The notes beneath the pieces were generated by a model. It made no database searches. It had not been told where the DNA came from and saw only the letters and a program-made list of their open reading frames with translations. Source: Mactra quadrangularis (taxonomy: Eukaryota; Mollusca; Bivalvia; Venerida; Mactridae). From it: a stretch of 64,000 nucleotides of DNA. Position numbers and translations under genes: made by a program. The stretch spans positions 32,753,919 through 32,817,918 of the forward strand of contig CM046306.1 of the NCBI GenBank assembly GCA_025267735.1. The letters are read 5' to 3'. The stretch's first letter is position 1. Every line of letters starts with the position of its first letter. Below are positions 13,419 to 25,600 of the stretch, in pieces.

Positions 13419-13627
13419 ACAAATTGATCATATGTTCTATGGATTCGCTTGCACCTTAATTTTGACAGTTTTACAAAAAAATATATTTTTATTCCCTCAC
13501 TCGCTCATAAAAATTTGGTCAAACTGCTATTATAAAGCAACTGAATGAAGATTTTTTAAAATATTTTTCTTCGCTTGCTCGACCCATTTTTTTCTGAAAA
13601 AATCCTTAGAACATATCATCAACTTGT
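13419..13627. mobile_element. Nested short inverted-repeat element
   Basis: Arms ACAAATTGATCATATGTTCTA and, at the other end, TTAGAACATATCATCAACTTGT are inverted copies with few mismatches. The interior has CTTCGCTTGCTCGACCCA and CACTCGCTCATAAA. About 209 bp, inside the hAT element at 11126-13999. Confidence 0.65.
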
Positions 13628-14060
13628 TGTGGCCTAACATACTTTCACAAAGGAATGTGTTTGGACAGTCAAAATGTTCAGTGGGTATAGTAAATCCGAT
13701 TTTACATGGTTAGGGTAAATAGCAAGTTTTGAGTCTATAAATTCATGCAAGTACTCCTTTCGTTTGCATTTCACATAGAGGTTTTGATTTTCATTCCTGA
13801 TACTCATCATACTTTGCCTCAGTGTACTGAATATTTGTATGAAAGTCAATTTTAAGAAAAATGCATGTAAATCTGGAACATAATTTGCATGTTGTACTGC
13901 AAAAAGTGGTGGACCACTAAAAAAAATTCTGGGCCACCAAGATTTCACAGTCAGTGGTCCAGCTGGCCACCAAGCAAAACTGGTTAGTATTTAGCCCTGT
14001 TAGCATAAAGCACCATTATTGAGCTTTGTGAATTAAATTTCCAGGGGATCAGGAAACTAA

Positions 14061-14202
14061 GGGCACGTTCCGCAAGGAAATCGCTAGCTAGCGATTCGTC
14101 CCCTGGTACCCTTGATTTAGTGTCACATGGTAAATACTTTTGGTGCAAGAATGGTACCAGAGGACGAATCGCTAGCTAGCGATTTCCTTGCGGAACGTGC
14201 CC
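14061..14202. mobile_element. 142-bp palindromic MITE (PIF/Harbinger-like)
   Basis: Inverted arms of about 41 bp start GGGCACGTTCCGCAAGG and contain the self-complementary CGCTAGCTAGCG. They are flanked by TAA on both sides (14058-14060 and 14203-14205). A 3-bp T-A target duplication with GGGC ends fits PIF/Harbinger. A related diverged copy is at 53979-54116. Confidence 0.85.
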
Positions 14203-14299
14203 TAAGTAGCATGTATAAATTAAATCAATCCTATAATTATTATCATTCTGTTAAAATGTAGACCTCTCATTGTGGTAATAATTTATGCTTGTCAGTATA

Positions 14300-14316
14300 A
14301 CGGGGGGGGGGGGGTT
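14300..14316 (+). repeat. Poly-G run
   Basis: A run of consecutive G in otherwise AT-rich sequence. Its length may be affected by sequencing or assembly. Confidence 0.8.
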
Positions 14317-14519
14317 ACAGACTGAGTTGTAATTTGTAAACTCTAGATTTAATGTCAAATTTAAACTAATTAATATAAAATGTTGTACATTTAACATGAA
14401 GACAGTTTCCTGGGATTGTCAAGATTGTTTTATATGACAACAACTATCATGTATCCAGGAAATAATGTTGTTTTATTGAAATTTTCCACTGGTTTGAACA
14501 AGAAACTGTTAGTCTGTTC

Positions 14520-14582
14520 TGTGGTACCAGGAAATGGACTCGAAAGTGATCAATCTAAGTTGTAACAACTTTTTGTTTCATT
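14520..14582 (+). repeat. SINE family B 3' fragment
   Basis: ACCAGGAAATGGACTCGAAA then GTGATCAATCTAAGTTGTAAC matches the 3' part of the copies at 15127 and 47664. Confidence 0.6.
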
Positions 14583-15126
14583 TGGGCTAAAAAAATAGCG
14601 TATAAACCAGTCAGCGCAAAACATGGCTGACAGACGGACAAATCCTGTAAAAATATTTAAAGGTTCATCTAGATCTGGCTGATCTGCAGGTTTACAGAAC
14701 CAACTGTCCAGCAAAACATCATCCACATAGTTTTCAATTCATCAAAACATGTTAAATGTCTTCGGTCATGTAATACTTGGTTAGGTTCTATAAAATTTTG
14801 AATTTCACAGAATCTGCTGTCCAGTAATAAACTGTCGAGTTTCATGATGACTGGTTTAAACTAAACTATTTTAACTTTCATGTAAAAACTGTTTATAACA
14901 GCTGTTGTATGTTGCTCAACACAAAATAAAAAATAGGCCTTAGAGAATAATGACTAAGAAACTTGTTACATCAATAACAGCAATGAATTAATTATAGTAT
15001 ATTGTCAGTTCATCCTATGTGAACTTTAGTTTTTCAAATATGAATTAACAACTTGTGCATTGATTATGACAACTAGCCATTGTATCATTCTGTGAATTGG
15101 GTACACTCCTAACTGTATGACTAAGA

Positions 15127-15345
15127 AGTGGGCGTGGCTGAGCGTATACAACATTGAACTGGTAATCATTGTAAAGCAAGCTCCGCGTTGGTTCAAATCC
15201 CATTTAAAACCTACCCTGTTGTCTCCTTAAGCATAAAAACTTTATTCTACCAGCTCAGTACTGGGGGACCAGGAAGCTGGCTGGAAAGTGATTAATCTAA
15301 ATAGCAAGAACTTGTTTCACAATCAAGCTAGATGAATGCATTTAG
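15127..15345 (+). repeat. tRNA-derived SINE, family B
   Basis: GTGGGCGTGGCTGAGCGTAT head, TGGTTCAAATCCCA box B near 15190, then a body with CTTTATTCTACCAGCTCAGT and GGGGGACCAGGAAG. Same layout as 47664-47890. Confidence 0.8.
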
Positions 15346-16516
15346 TAGTAGCTGTATGACTAAACAAGAATGAGTCAAGACTTTTAATTTACAATATGTT
15401 AATTGTATTATAATGACAATATTTGTAATACATTGGTTACAACTAATTGATTACAATACACAATGTTATTGTTGTCTGTTGTTTAGGTTTGGATTAAAAT
15501 ACAAACTTTGATGATAAAACTGTACTGTTGATAACTTGTAACATGATAGTATTGTAATAGTGGTTCTTTCACACCATACACTTTCAAGTCACATGACAGT
15601 AATTTTCACTTACTCTATCTGCCTGTGCTTTATACCAACATCATACCTATTTCTTTTTAGGCCATTGAAAACTAATTGTTGTATTGTAATTTCCCTCCCA
15701 TCCCATTCTAAGTATATTCTGTTAGTTAAATTTTGATTTTGTTTAATTAAACTTGACAGCAAAAGTTTGATGTTTATTTTTTATCGGAAACTGACAAATT
15801 CATATGTATAACAGAAATGTTCCAGATATTTTTTCTTGCGAATGGCATAATACAAGGCAGTTTTTGCCTTCATATATAAAATTTAAATTGCCCATCCACA
15901 CCATTTTTTTTTAATTTAGCAGAGAATCCAACAGTCAATATTGTATGGCCTTAGTACTAGACTTCTATTATAAGATTGTTTTATGTCAGATTGAAAGTTG
16001 AAAGTGATACTAGTATGAAAACTTTTAGATCTTTTGTTAGAATGAAATGTTATACTTTATTACATAGTTTAGAGTTAGGGGAGACCTTAGACTGATTTAG
16101 AACTGATGACCTTTCTAGACAGACATGAATAAATCTTAGAATGCACTTATAGTGTTTTATGGGCGTGGTTGATGAATGACTAAACATTATATAAACTTTT
16201 GATCTGTCTCTATTTCTCAGCCTCTCTTTCCCTTCGTACCTCCCTCCCTTGCTAGCTCCCTTTCTCCCTCTGGAGATTGAACTATGGACCCCTTCATTGT
16301 GTAAAGCCTTTTAGTTCATGAAATAATCGGATGGGCCAGGGAGAAAGATGTAATTTATTTAAATGCTGACCCATCAATACTTTAAATACCATTAACTTAG
16401 ATTAAGGTTTATTGAAACAGGGCTTTACAGACTCAAGATTTTTGAGCAGCTATTTTATAAATTGAGATTTTTACTTAGATATATTTACATAGATATTGTC
16501 TTATATATGATTTCAG

Positions 16517-16603
16517 GAAAGAGTCCATGTCAAGGACCCTCCAGATGTCTACCTCACAAAGTTACGGACCTACCTGGATCCGAAATCTACTCGGAGTACA
16601 AAG
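16517..16603 (+). CDS. FMNL: FMNL exon 1 of the window (GTPase-binding region)
   Basis: 29 codons, phase 0 at both ends, acceptor TTTCAG and donor AAG/GTATTT. The peptide starts [16 protein letters not shown] and continues with a YLDP block, matching the ERF-V-NPP-YI-KL-YLDP segment of vertebrate FMNL proteins just before the STQVLRELE block. An upstream exon ending at the matching phase-0 border should lie before the window or is unrecognised in 1-16516. This exon stands alone, 21 kb before the next one. Confidence 0.85.
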
Positions 16604-19600
16604 GTATTTATTACTTCCCTTTGATATTGCTTAAGTTATTTTACATGTTGCTATCTCTGTACCCTGGGGTAAAATACACTGTAAAACACAACTTGTTCAC
16701 AGATTTGCTTTTTGCTCGAAGTTCCAAGCAGTAGTGTTCACCTTACAAGTGTTGTGTTGTTTGATGACAAAATGCTTGAACACCTTGTTGCTTTATCAAA
16801 AATCAAGCCTGATAACTCATGCTCTCTGTGTTGGACTGACTCTATATAAAGAATTCTATCCATTAAATCTATGTATCTGCTAAGTATATTTCTGTTCCTG
16901 TCAATTTTGCTTATAATTGAAGTTCCTTTATGGTAATAATTAAATCTGTAAACCAGTCTTTTCTTTAACTCACTCGCCTGAAGTCTGGGATTATGCATAA
17001 CAAATTTTGGCTTGTTAAAATTTCTTCTTTCATACAGTGAAGCTAGTTGATTATTAGGTCTAACGATATAAATCTTGATATTATAGTTATAACACATCAA
17101 GTGTAATAAGTCAGGCTAGTGCTTGTAAAATTTTAAAGCAAAGATTGGCATGCCAAAAGTATTAAGTCTTTGTATATAATTAATTTCCCTATCATCAATT
17201 GTTTTTACAATGTCCTTATTTTTCCTTGTGAATACATGTTTTATAATGGATAGAATATCTTAACTTGAAACTAGAACATACTCACTGTGATCATGTAAGA
17301 TTTGACGAAGGAGCATTATTAACTTTGTTGTCCCTGTTCTTGTTAGGATGCTTTCCTTGTTACTATTGACCTGTTGACTTTATATTGAAGTCATGATATG
17401 GCATGTGTCAGGGTATACTTACAATGCAATCTTGACATCATCCTTAGTACTTTAATTATCATTAATTAGGTTACATTTATTCATAGAATTTCTCTCCATT
17501 TAAATATATCTTATAGTAATTCATCTCTTAATGCAAAAAGGTGCCATGATATATAAGAATTGAGAACATTATGGTGCCTTTTTGCATTAAGGAGACAAAT
17601 TATGTCTATGTTTAGTTGTAGGTTTATGTTGATACATGTTTATAACATATTTCATTCAACATGTTGATCATCATTTGTATTTGGACTATTCCTGCCTATT
17701 AAGGGGAATAACTCTAGGCTTTTTGTCGTGGAAGGAGTTATGGTCCTTGATTTTTGGGGTTTTCATTTCTAAATTCTGACAGTTTTTCTTTAACATTAAA
17801 GAAACTCACATTTAAATTATCAAGTTTTATGATATATATGTAGATAGTAGGACCTTTTTAGTGACCATTTTAAAATCTAGAAAAGGCATGGAAGCAGAAA
17901 AAAGGGTAAGGGTATGTAAATTGAGATGCAGGTTTCAAGGTATTTCAACTCAGATTGAGTGAAAGTGCAATAGGGAAGGATTTAGTACCCTGCTATCCTG
18001 CTTTAAAACAGACACTATATAGCGTTAATTTATAATACACATGATGATCAAATTTTTAATATGATTTTGCTCATTATACATTTGTCATCACATTGAAATA
18101 TTGAAAGTAATTTTAGTATTTAAATATGTTTTAGAATCAATTCTTAAGTATTAGTTGATATTTCAATGAATTACCATATTTTCTTGTTTATAAGTCAAGA
18201 ACTTTTGCAGATATTTTGAGATAGCAACTCTTTCCTGACTTGACTTATACCTGGGTCAAGACTTAAATAACTTTTCCAGACAAAATAATTATTTTGTAGC
18301 CAGAGAAATAAAAAAGAAATGCTACAAAGTTTGAGCTTTGACTTATGCACAAATTGAGTGACTTGTATACAAGAAAATGTGGTAATTTTCAAATCATTTT
18401 TATAATTGGTATTATTTTGACTGACATATAAAACAATTATATTAATAGCTGTCACGCAAGGTAATAGTTTAAACCTTCTTGTAACAATGTAACCAGACTG
18501 ATAAATATATGGTTTCTCATTTCATTTAAAATTATAACCAACTTTGGTGACAAGATCCTTCATTATTCTGAGTTTATGATGACCATTATAGGTACAAGTG
18601 ATATAATTGGTCCATTTTCTCTGTTAAATTTGAAATGAACCAATCAGAATTGTTGTTCTTAGGTACAAGTGATATGATTGGTCATTTTATCAGTTAAATT
18701 TGAAATGAACCAATCAGATTTGTTCTTCTTTAATGGTGCACAAACTCAGTCCTTTCAAACATAGTCATTCGTTTCATGATACAGTAATGTTTTATCAACT
18801 TCTTTGAATGAAATCAGGTCAACTTCTGCACAAATTAAAACAATAGTCTTCTTTCTTGTTCCCATATGTTCTTTATTTATTTCATAATACCAGAAAGGGA
18901 CCATTGAAGAGCATGTTAGAAAATTATCGTCAATTTTCTTGATACGCTTAAACCTTAAAAACCTTTTCCATTATCAGAGAGGAATCACATGGAGGTCATA
19001 ATAATATTTTTTATGTTTAACTTTAAGGTTAAGAAATTTCTCTCATTTGAAACTTTTTAAATTACCCTGTACTATTTTCATATGCTGCTCAAATTTACAT
19101 CAGTTAGACATATATTTTCTTCATTGTATTGAGTAGCTTTTAAAAGAATGTCAATTTAGTGTAAAATCACAATACAATTCGAGCTTAAGTAAATGTTGTT
19201 ACCATGTAACTGAAGTCCTTCACAGCTTCATCAACCAGAAAATGGTTTCCTAGCAATCATATGACTTACATTGTTAACATGTTGTGTAGGGTTCAACCAT
19301 ACATACTGAATGTATTATAATTATATATTGAGATAATATTTATGTTATACAAGAAAAGTTCAACAGTCTCATTAACCCTGCTTCTCTTTCCTTTGTTTAA
19401 ATATAATCTCCTGTATTATTACTCAGTTTATAAATGCCAAACCTACTTAGGATGTCATACTTGATTCTATTTTGTTACTTTGTTTACACAAAACAGTTTA
19501 AGTAAACAATTCAGATGAAATTTTCTTAGAAAAAAAAATCATAGTACTTAAGAACAGTGTTTGTATCTAGGAATGAAATTATACATAGCCTTAGTAGGTC

Positions 19601-22600
19601 CTTTATTTTATCAGGGAACATGGGCATGCACTTCTACATTTCTTTCATTGAAGGTCTCTGATGCATTTAGGTCATTTCCGGCCCGAATTGTTGTTTTTTT
19701 CAACCCATTTATGTAGGGCCACTGTATTGTCTGTTATGTTGCTCGAATGTCTTCAGACATCTAAAAATCTGCTAAAAAAATTAAACTTGTTAATAATTTG
19801 AATGTCAATTTGAGATGCATTTGTACTGTTTTAATTGATTTTACCACAAACATTATATTTATATATTATTCCAAGCCATATACCTTTGTCTGCTACTGTG
19901 TAGCTACGTCACTGCTTTAGAAGTTCCTGGAGTTTTATATTTGTTTAATTATATAGGTTCAACTCTATATTATCTATATTGTTTATTCTAATGTGACAGT
20001 TTTGCTTTATAAAACATGGAGTAGAATGATCATTAAAGTTAATTGAATTTTATTCTTCTGCAAGGTTTACTTTGATATTTTTTTTTAACTTTGTTTCATT
20101 AAAAAAGATTGGGAGGAGGGGAGGGGCTATTTAACTCACCCCGTTGAAATTATTGTTTATCTGCATTTCTCATTGACTGTTTTTGGTATTGAGGGAAAGC
20201 TGTCCCTCTTGCCCATATTGGTTAGGGGTCCAAAATGGAACAGATCTATCTATTTAAAATTGACATTACTTAAAAAATATTAATGTGATAAGCAATCATT
20301 CATCAGTGGGCTTATTCTGCAGTCCAATCGCTAAACTTAAAGACTAGGGTCTTAGATATATGCTAAAAGAAGTTGATAAAACATTTTTGTTTCCATACAT
20401 CAGTGAGTTTTATAATAAATATATATCGGTATCATACATGGATGAAGGTTTTCAATACTTATTCTAAAATTTTGGGAGACAAGTAATAGATATTACAATA
20501 ATCAAGTAAAGTAATGCAATGGTATAGGATTTATGTAAAAAACTAGTCATAAGAACTTTGGACCTCTGGATTTTTAGGACCTTAGAGAGGTTTCATGAAA
20601 AGCTGCAGAAATGATGAAATTCATGATATTGTAGTGATGATTCCAGAACTTAGAAAAGGGCAGGGAGGCAGAAAAAAGGGGCATGGCATATCTGAGGGTA
20701 AATGTCTCAAATTATGTACTATAATTACTGCATAGAAAGAGGCTAAAAAGGGCAGGGAGGAGAGAAAAAGGACAGGGTCAGCACCCTGCTTTTCTGCTTT
20801 GGAAGAAACTTTCATCCTTGTATGCTATTTAAACAACATAAGTATAATCTGTTTGAAGTGTGCTATATGCTGTATCATTATCAATATATCATACAATATG
20901 TAATAATGGAGTTGGTTCTATATTTTATCTATTATGTTCCTCTGGGTTGACGATATATAATGCATGGAGTGAAATATTTATATATATTATACATGGTGAT
21001 TGCCCTTAGCTTACTACATTGAGTAATATGTTAAGACAGAATGAGAGCGACTAGCTTTTGAAATCAAAGTCTTCATAAACTTACACAATCTTCATCATAC
21101 AACTATTTAACACTCTTCATTCTCAAATCTCAATTTTGTTTTCAATTAGATTCTTTGTAAATAAGTATAAAGTTAAAAGGGAACAGGGGAAACAATTTAT
21201 AAGAATCACATACCCGGGAGAAAAGGGGACATTATTAGAATCATATAATGAGGACAAAATGGGACAATATTAGTTATAGGGCTCATAAATCAGGAAGCAT
21301 ATTATATTATTTATTGGAAGTACATAGTTTTATACTGTAAAAGAAATATAATATGCATTGCCTGAAAACAAAATTGAGTTATGAGCTTGGAATCTTCTGT
21401 CAATTATTACTATCTTGTACCCATGCGTAGTGTCAAATACTGCTGGTAACTTTGACAGGAGCAGGTTGATCAGGCTTGCTGAAAGGTGGGAGGGGGACAA
21501 TACTCATAAGTCATTTATGTGGGTTTATGGCAAAAAAGTCGTAACTCAATATAAGAAAAGAGTGAGTTACAACCGTTTTGCTCTAAACCTGCAATATTTA
21601 CAAGTATAATCTAACTAATGTTCTGTTTATTATAAGTGTCAACTTGATTTAAACATATTTGTGGAGTATTAATTACAGGTAGTGCACTATGGGTGATTTA
21701 AGGGTCCTTCCTATATTGGAAATTAAGGCTGCTTCTCTATATAAAGTTAAAATATTTCTATGCATGTGAAGTCAAGAGAAAATATATAAGATTTAACCAT
21801 TCTTTGATTTATTATATTGTCTGACGTTACAAGTTACCCATGCATAAAATGTTATTTGGTGCAGTTATTATAATAGCAGTAAATTTGATATAATATGCAA
21901 ATTTTTGTCTGGAAAGCTATGTTATATAACTGATCTATAGTTTTATGTTATATTGTTTGTAGCCATTGTTTGGGATTGATATTAGTAATGCTTGATCTTA
22001 TATTATTTTCCAGTATTATTCAAGTACAGTGCTTCTCAAAAGTCCCTGGATAAAATTATGTTTTAGGATAACTCAGTTTGCTTTTATCAATGACCAAAAG
22101 AAACAAAATAATCTAAGCAAATTCTGAAGTCAGCATTAATTAGTTTATTACCATATGATGTAAACTTATTATTTTGTATGAATAACCTAGAAAAGGCTTT
22201 GATAATAGTAAAAATTCATAGCATTATATATAAATGATCAGTTTTTTCTCAAACTTTAATTTGTCCTAGAACTTTTGGAGGGCACTGTAATATTTACTTC
22301 TCTGAAGTGTATAAAGCTATATCTAATAGGTTATACTTGCATGATTTTAATATGTGTCAAACTTAAGTCTCTCATCATTAAATTACCACAGCGTACAGAA
22401 AATTTGTGAAAAAACAACATATCAGAAGTTTGGTGCAAAACGGTCGTTACTCGCTCTTTTCTTATATTGAGTTACGACCATTTTGGGCTAAACCCGCAAT
22501 ATCTTTACGCTGCAATGTTGAATATGATTACAACATAAATTGCTCTAAAGAAATTTATTGCCCTGAAACAGGTTGTGTGTCTCGTTTCAAGTCTATGCTT

Positions 22601-25600
22601 AGTTTATCAATACGAAATAAAGGGATGCAATCTGGATAAAATTTTAGTGCAAAAAGTCTGAGTATGACCTATTAAGTGATTCTTATGATGATTATTATGA
22701 TTTTGTCCAGTACAATATCATCAGATATTGCTTTATACTCTGTCATGCTATGTTTTCTTTATAAATGCATTTCTACCTGAAGTATCTTTATATGCATGAA
22801 ATACTAAACATGATTATGCTATTTCATGTATTATATAAGTGATAATAGAAATAATGACAATTTTAATTGTTAAATGTCCCTGACATTGAATCTTATGGTA
22901 GCTAATTAATATCACTTAGATTGTTTTCTTTTCACATACAAAAATATTGCTATATATGTTGATTTGTTGTCTTTTTGCTGAAAAAAGACAGACATTTTTT
23001 GGTACAGTGAAAAATGACAGTCTTTAAATATGACAGTCTTTAAATATATGTGCGTAAAGATCGTGTTTTTTGATAAGAAAGACAATTTAAATTTTATAAA
23101 TCAGCCACTACACTGTTGTGGGAATGATTGCAGTTTTTCTATTGCACTATAAAAGTCATTGAACAAGGTCTTACAAACTTGTTCTTGCTGCTACATTCCC
23201 TAACTCCTCTTGCTGAGGGAGTGGCCTGCAGGGGGAGTGGCCTAGTAGGTGTTTGTTGAGGCCTGATTCTAATACATTGTATGGTATAATTATTTATGAT
23301 AATTTGTTATTAGAATGACTTTGCTTCAAGCATGATTTTTTCTAACTCAAATTTATCTACATGATATTACTGGCTAGACATTCCACAGGGCATAAGATGA
23401 AGAATTGACCTCCCGAATAGAAAGTCATGACCTCTCATACAGGAAGTTATGACCTTTCATACAGGAAGTTTTGACTTCTAGTGTTGACGGATATTAAACT
23501 GACCATATCAAAGTTAGGTATCAATATTTGTGAAAACTCATATTCCTGAACAGATGTTTTGTTTATGGTTGCCAATCTTTAGCTGTACTGTAGATTTTAA
23601 CCTCCTGTGATGATCCATTGATTGGTTTTGACCTTCAACAAGGTATAAGCATGGAAGTATAAAAATTACTTGTAAAATTTGAGCTAAATTGACTACATTT
23701 TCAGAAATGTTTTACCCCTTCACAATACCATATTTATTGTTGGCAGCCCTGTTCATGAAAGGTTTGCTCTAAAGTCTCACATCAAACCATGCAATTCTGA
23801 AGTCTTGGCTTTTTGGAATGTCCAGTTAACTTGTACAATTGTCTGTGAATTTTAGATTTTATTAGGGTTTGTCTGATAGAATAATTTTGGTTTTCCTTGA
23901 GAAAAAACTATTTTATTTAAGGTTAAAGTTATTTGATTTGACCATGACATTAAGTTTGTTGTCATGGTTATTTGATTTGACCTTGGGTATGTTTTCAAGG
24001 TTATTTGATTTGACCATGGGTATATTTTCAAGGTTATTTGATTTGACCTAGGGTATGTTTTCAAGGTTATTTGATTTGACTTTGGGTATGTTTTCAAGGT
24101 TATTTGATTTGACCTTGACATTGAGTATGTTGTACAAGTTATATATGCAATGTTTTTAGTTTAGTTATTAATATGCTATTGATATTATATATTCTTTGTT
24201 TATGTTATGAATGATGAATGTTTTCTTGCTTGAATTAATTTTAGGGCAATCGGCAAAGTCGGCATAGAATGTCTTTTGTAAGGCTTTATAGTAGTTTTAT
24301 TTATTTAATGTATTTAGTACATCACAATTTTATATAGAATATAACCTTCACATTGGTATATTGTAGTCACTTTAACATGTCATCATGGGGGTGAAAGTTC
24401 TTTTGCATTGGTCTTGAAGTTTTTTGGGACAAGAGAAGGGGTTCTTACTGAAATCATGTAAAGCATTCAAGCTTTTGCTAATTCAGGATTTTTGGACCAG
24501 ATAAAAGGGGGGTTCTTAGTAAAATCTGATGAAATTTTGGGAATTTTTGGATGTTGAAAATTTTGAACTTTCACCCCTGTGTATCAACATTAATAATACT
24601 TTTCAATAGTTTTCTTCTGGTGTTGAAAAATGAATACAAGAGTGGAAGTTAACTTTAGTAGACAAATTGTTTAAAGTACTATAAGCTGAGTGAATTGTCC
24701 TACTAAAATATATGTGCCCCATCAAAGTGTGTTTACCAAGATTTAGCGCTTTTGATGGGTAGTAGTTTTGTAAATTCACAAAAGTTTGGTTCATTTAATT
24801 TTAGATGATAAATGTTGTTTTGCATACAACTTGGCCTTTTGACAATTTTATTATTTTAATTATCTCCCTTTGCTTACTTATGTTTGTATGTAAGTATATA
24901 TAACAGTCCCGAGGACACACGCTATTATAGTATTACATACTGAATCAACTGACACTGTTGCATTCATTTTTCAACTCTGACAATTTGGGTCATCACAAAA
25001 ACTTCTTCATAGATCTCCTTTTGATGGAGTCAGCTGTTTTTTATTTAATTTATTACGAAGTCAAATTATGTATATATTTGTGAAAGTTTGAAGTATAACA
25101 CAATGAAATTAGGTATCCAATGTATATGTGATTCTTTATTCAATATACATTCAGGAAATACATTTTTTATGATACATTGTTAAACAGTCATTTCCTGCTC
25201 CTGACATGACTGTGCGTAACAGAGCTGAACAAAAAGGAAATTTATGAAGTGATTTTACTCCTTCTAGGTGTGACTAGTGTTCAATTTCCTGTTTATACTA
25301 ATTTCACTCTGTGGTGTTACTGGTGTTTATTTTTAATTTATTGTGAAGATCACTCATTACTCATCATTTTGGTAATTTACTGTATTTAGACTCTTCTTAG
25401 ATCTCAAGGACATTTAGAGCAGTCTGGCCTGGAAGCTGCTCTAATTTGTATTCTGTACTGAGATCTCCCTTGAAGTGACTATGAACTGCTCCAGAAATAG
25501 GATTTGACTAGTCCATTATCTAAATTTAGCAGGTTAAGGGTTATAAAAGGTGCATTTTGAACTCAGACATCCCTTGAAGTAACAGTGTGGACTGGTCCAA

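Larger units (their letters stand above)
11126..13999 (+). mobile_element. Degenerate hAT element with transposase remnant
   Basis: Ends CAGGGCTGAAAAT and ATTTAGCCCTG, flanked by TTAGCA on both sides (11120-11125 and 14000-14005). It contains a decayed hAT C-terminal dimerisation segment at 12670-12918 and a nested inverted-repeat element at 13419-13627. Its interior shares a block with the 5721-7094 element (GACCCACGCTA, then AAGCTTAT and TTTTTCTTAATTTAGC). Confidence 0.75.

Noticed and set aside
16462..16734. 90-codon open frame overlapping exon 1
   Set aside because: It is in a different frame from the homologous peptide; the real exon uses the frame reading [10 protein letters not shown].
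23852..24121. Repeating peptide with [11 protein letters not shown] units on the minus strand
   Set aside because: The 33-bp tandem unit is a multiple of three, so any open frame repeats; there is no start context, splice context or codon evidence.
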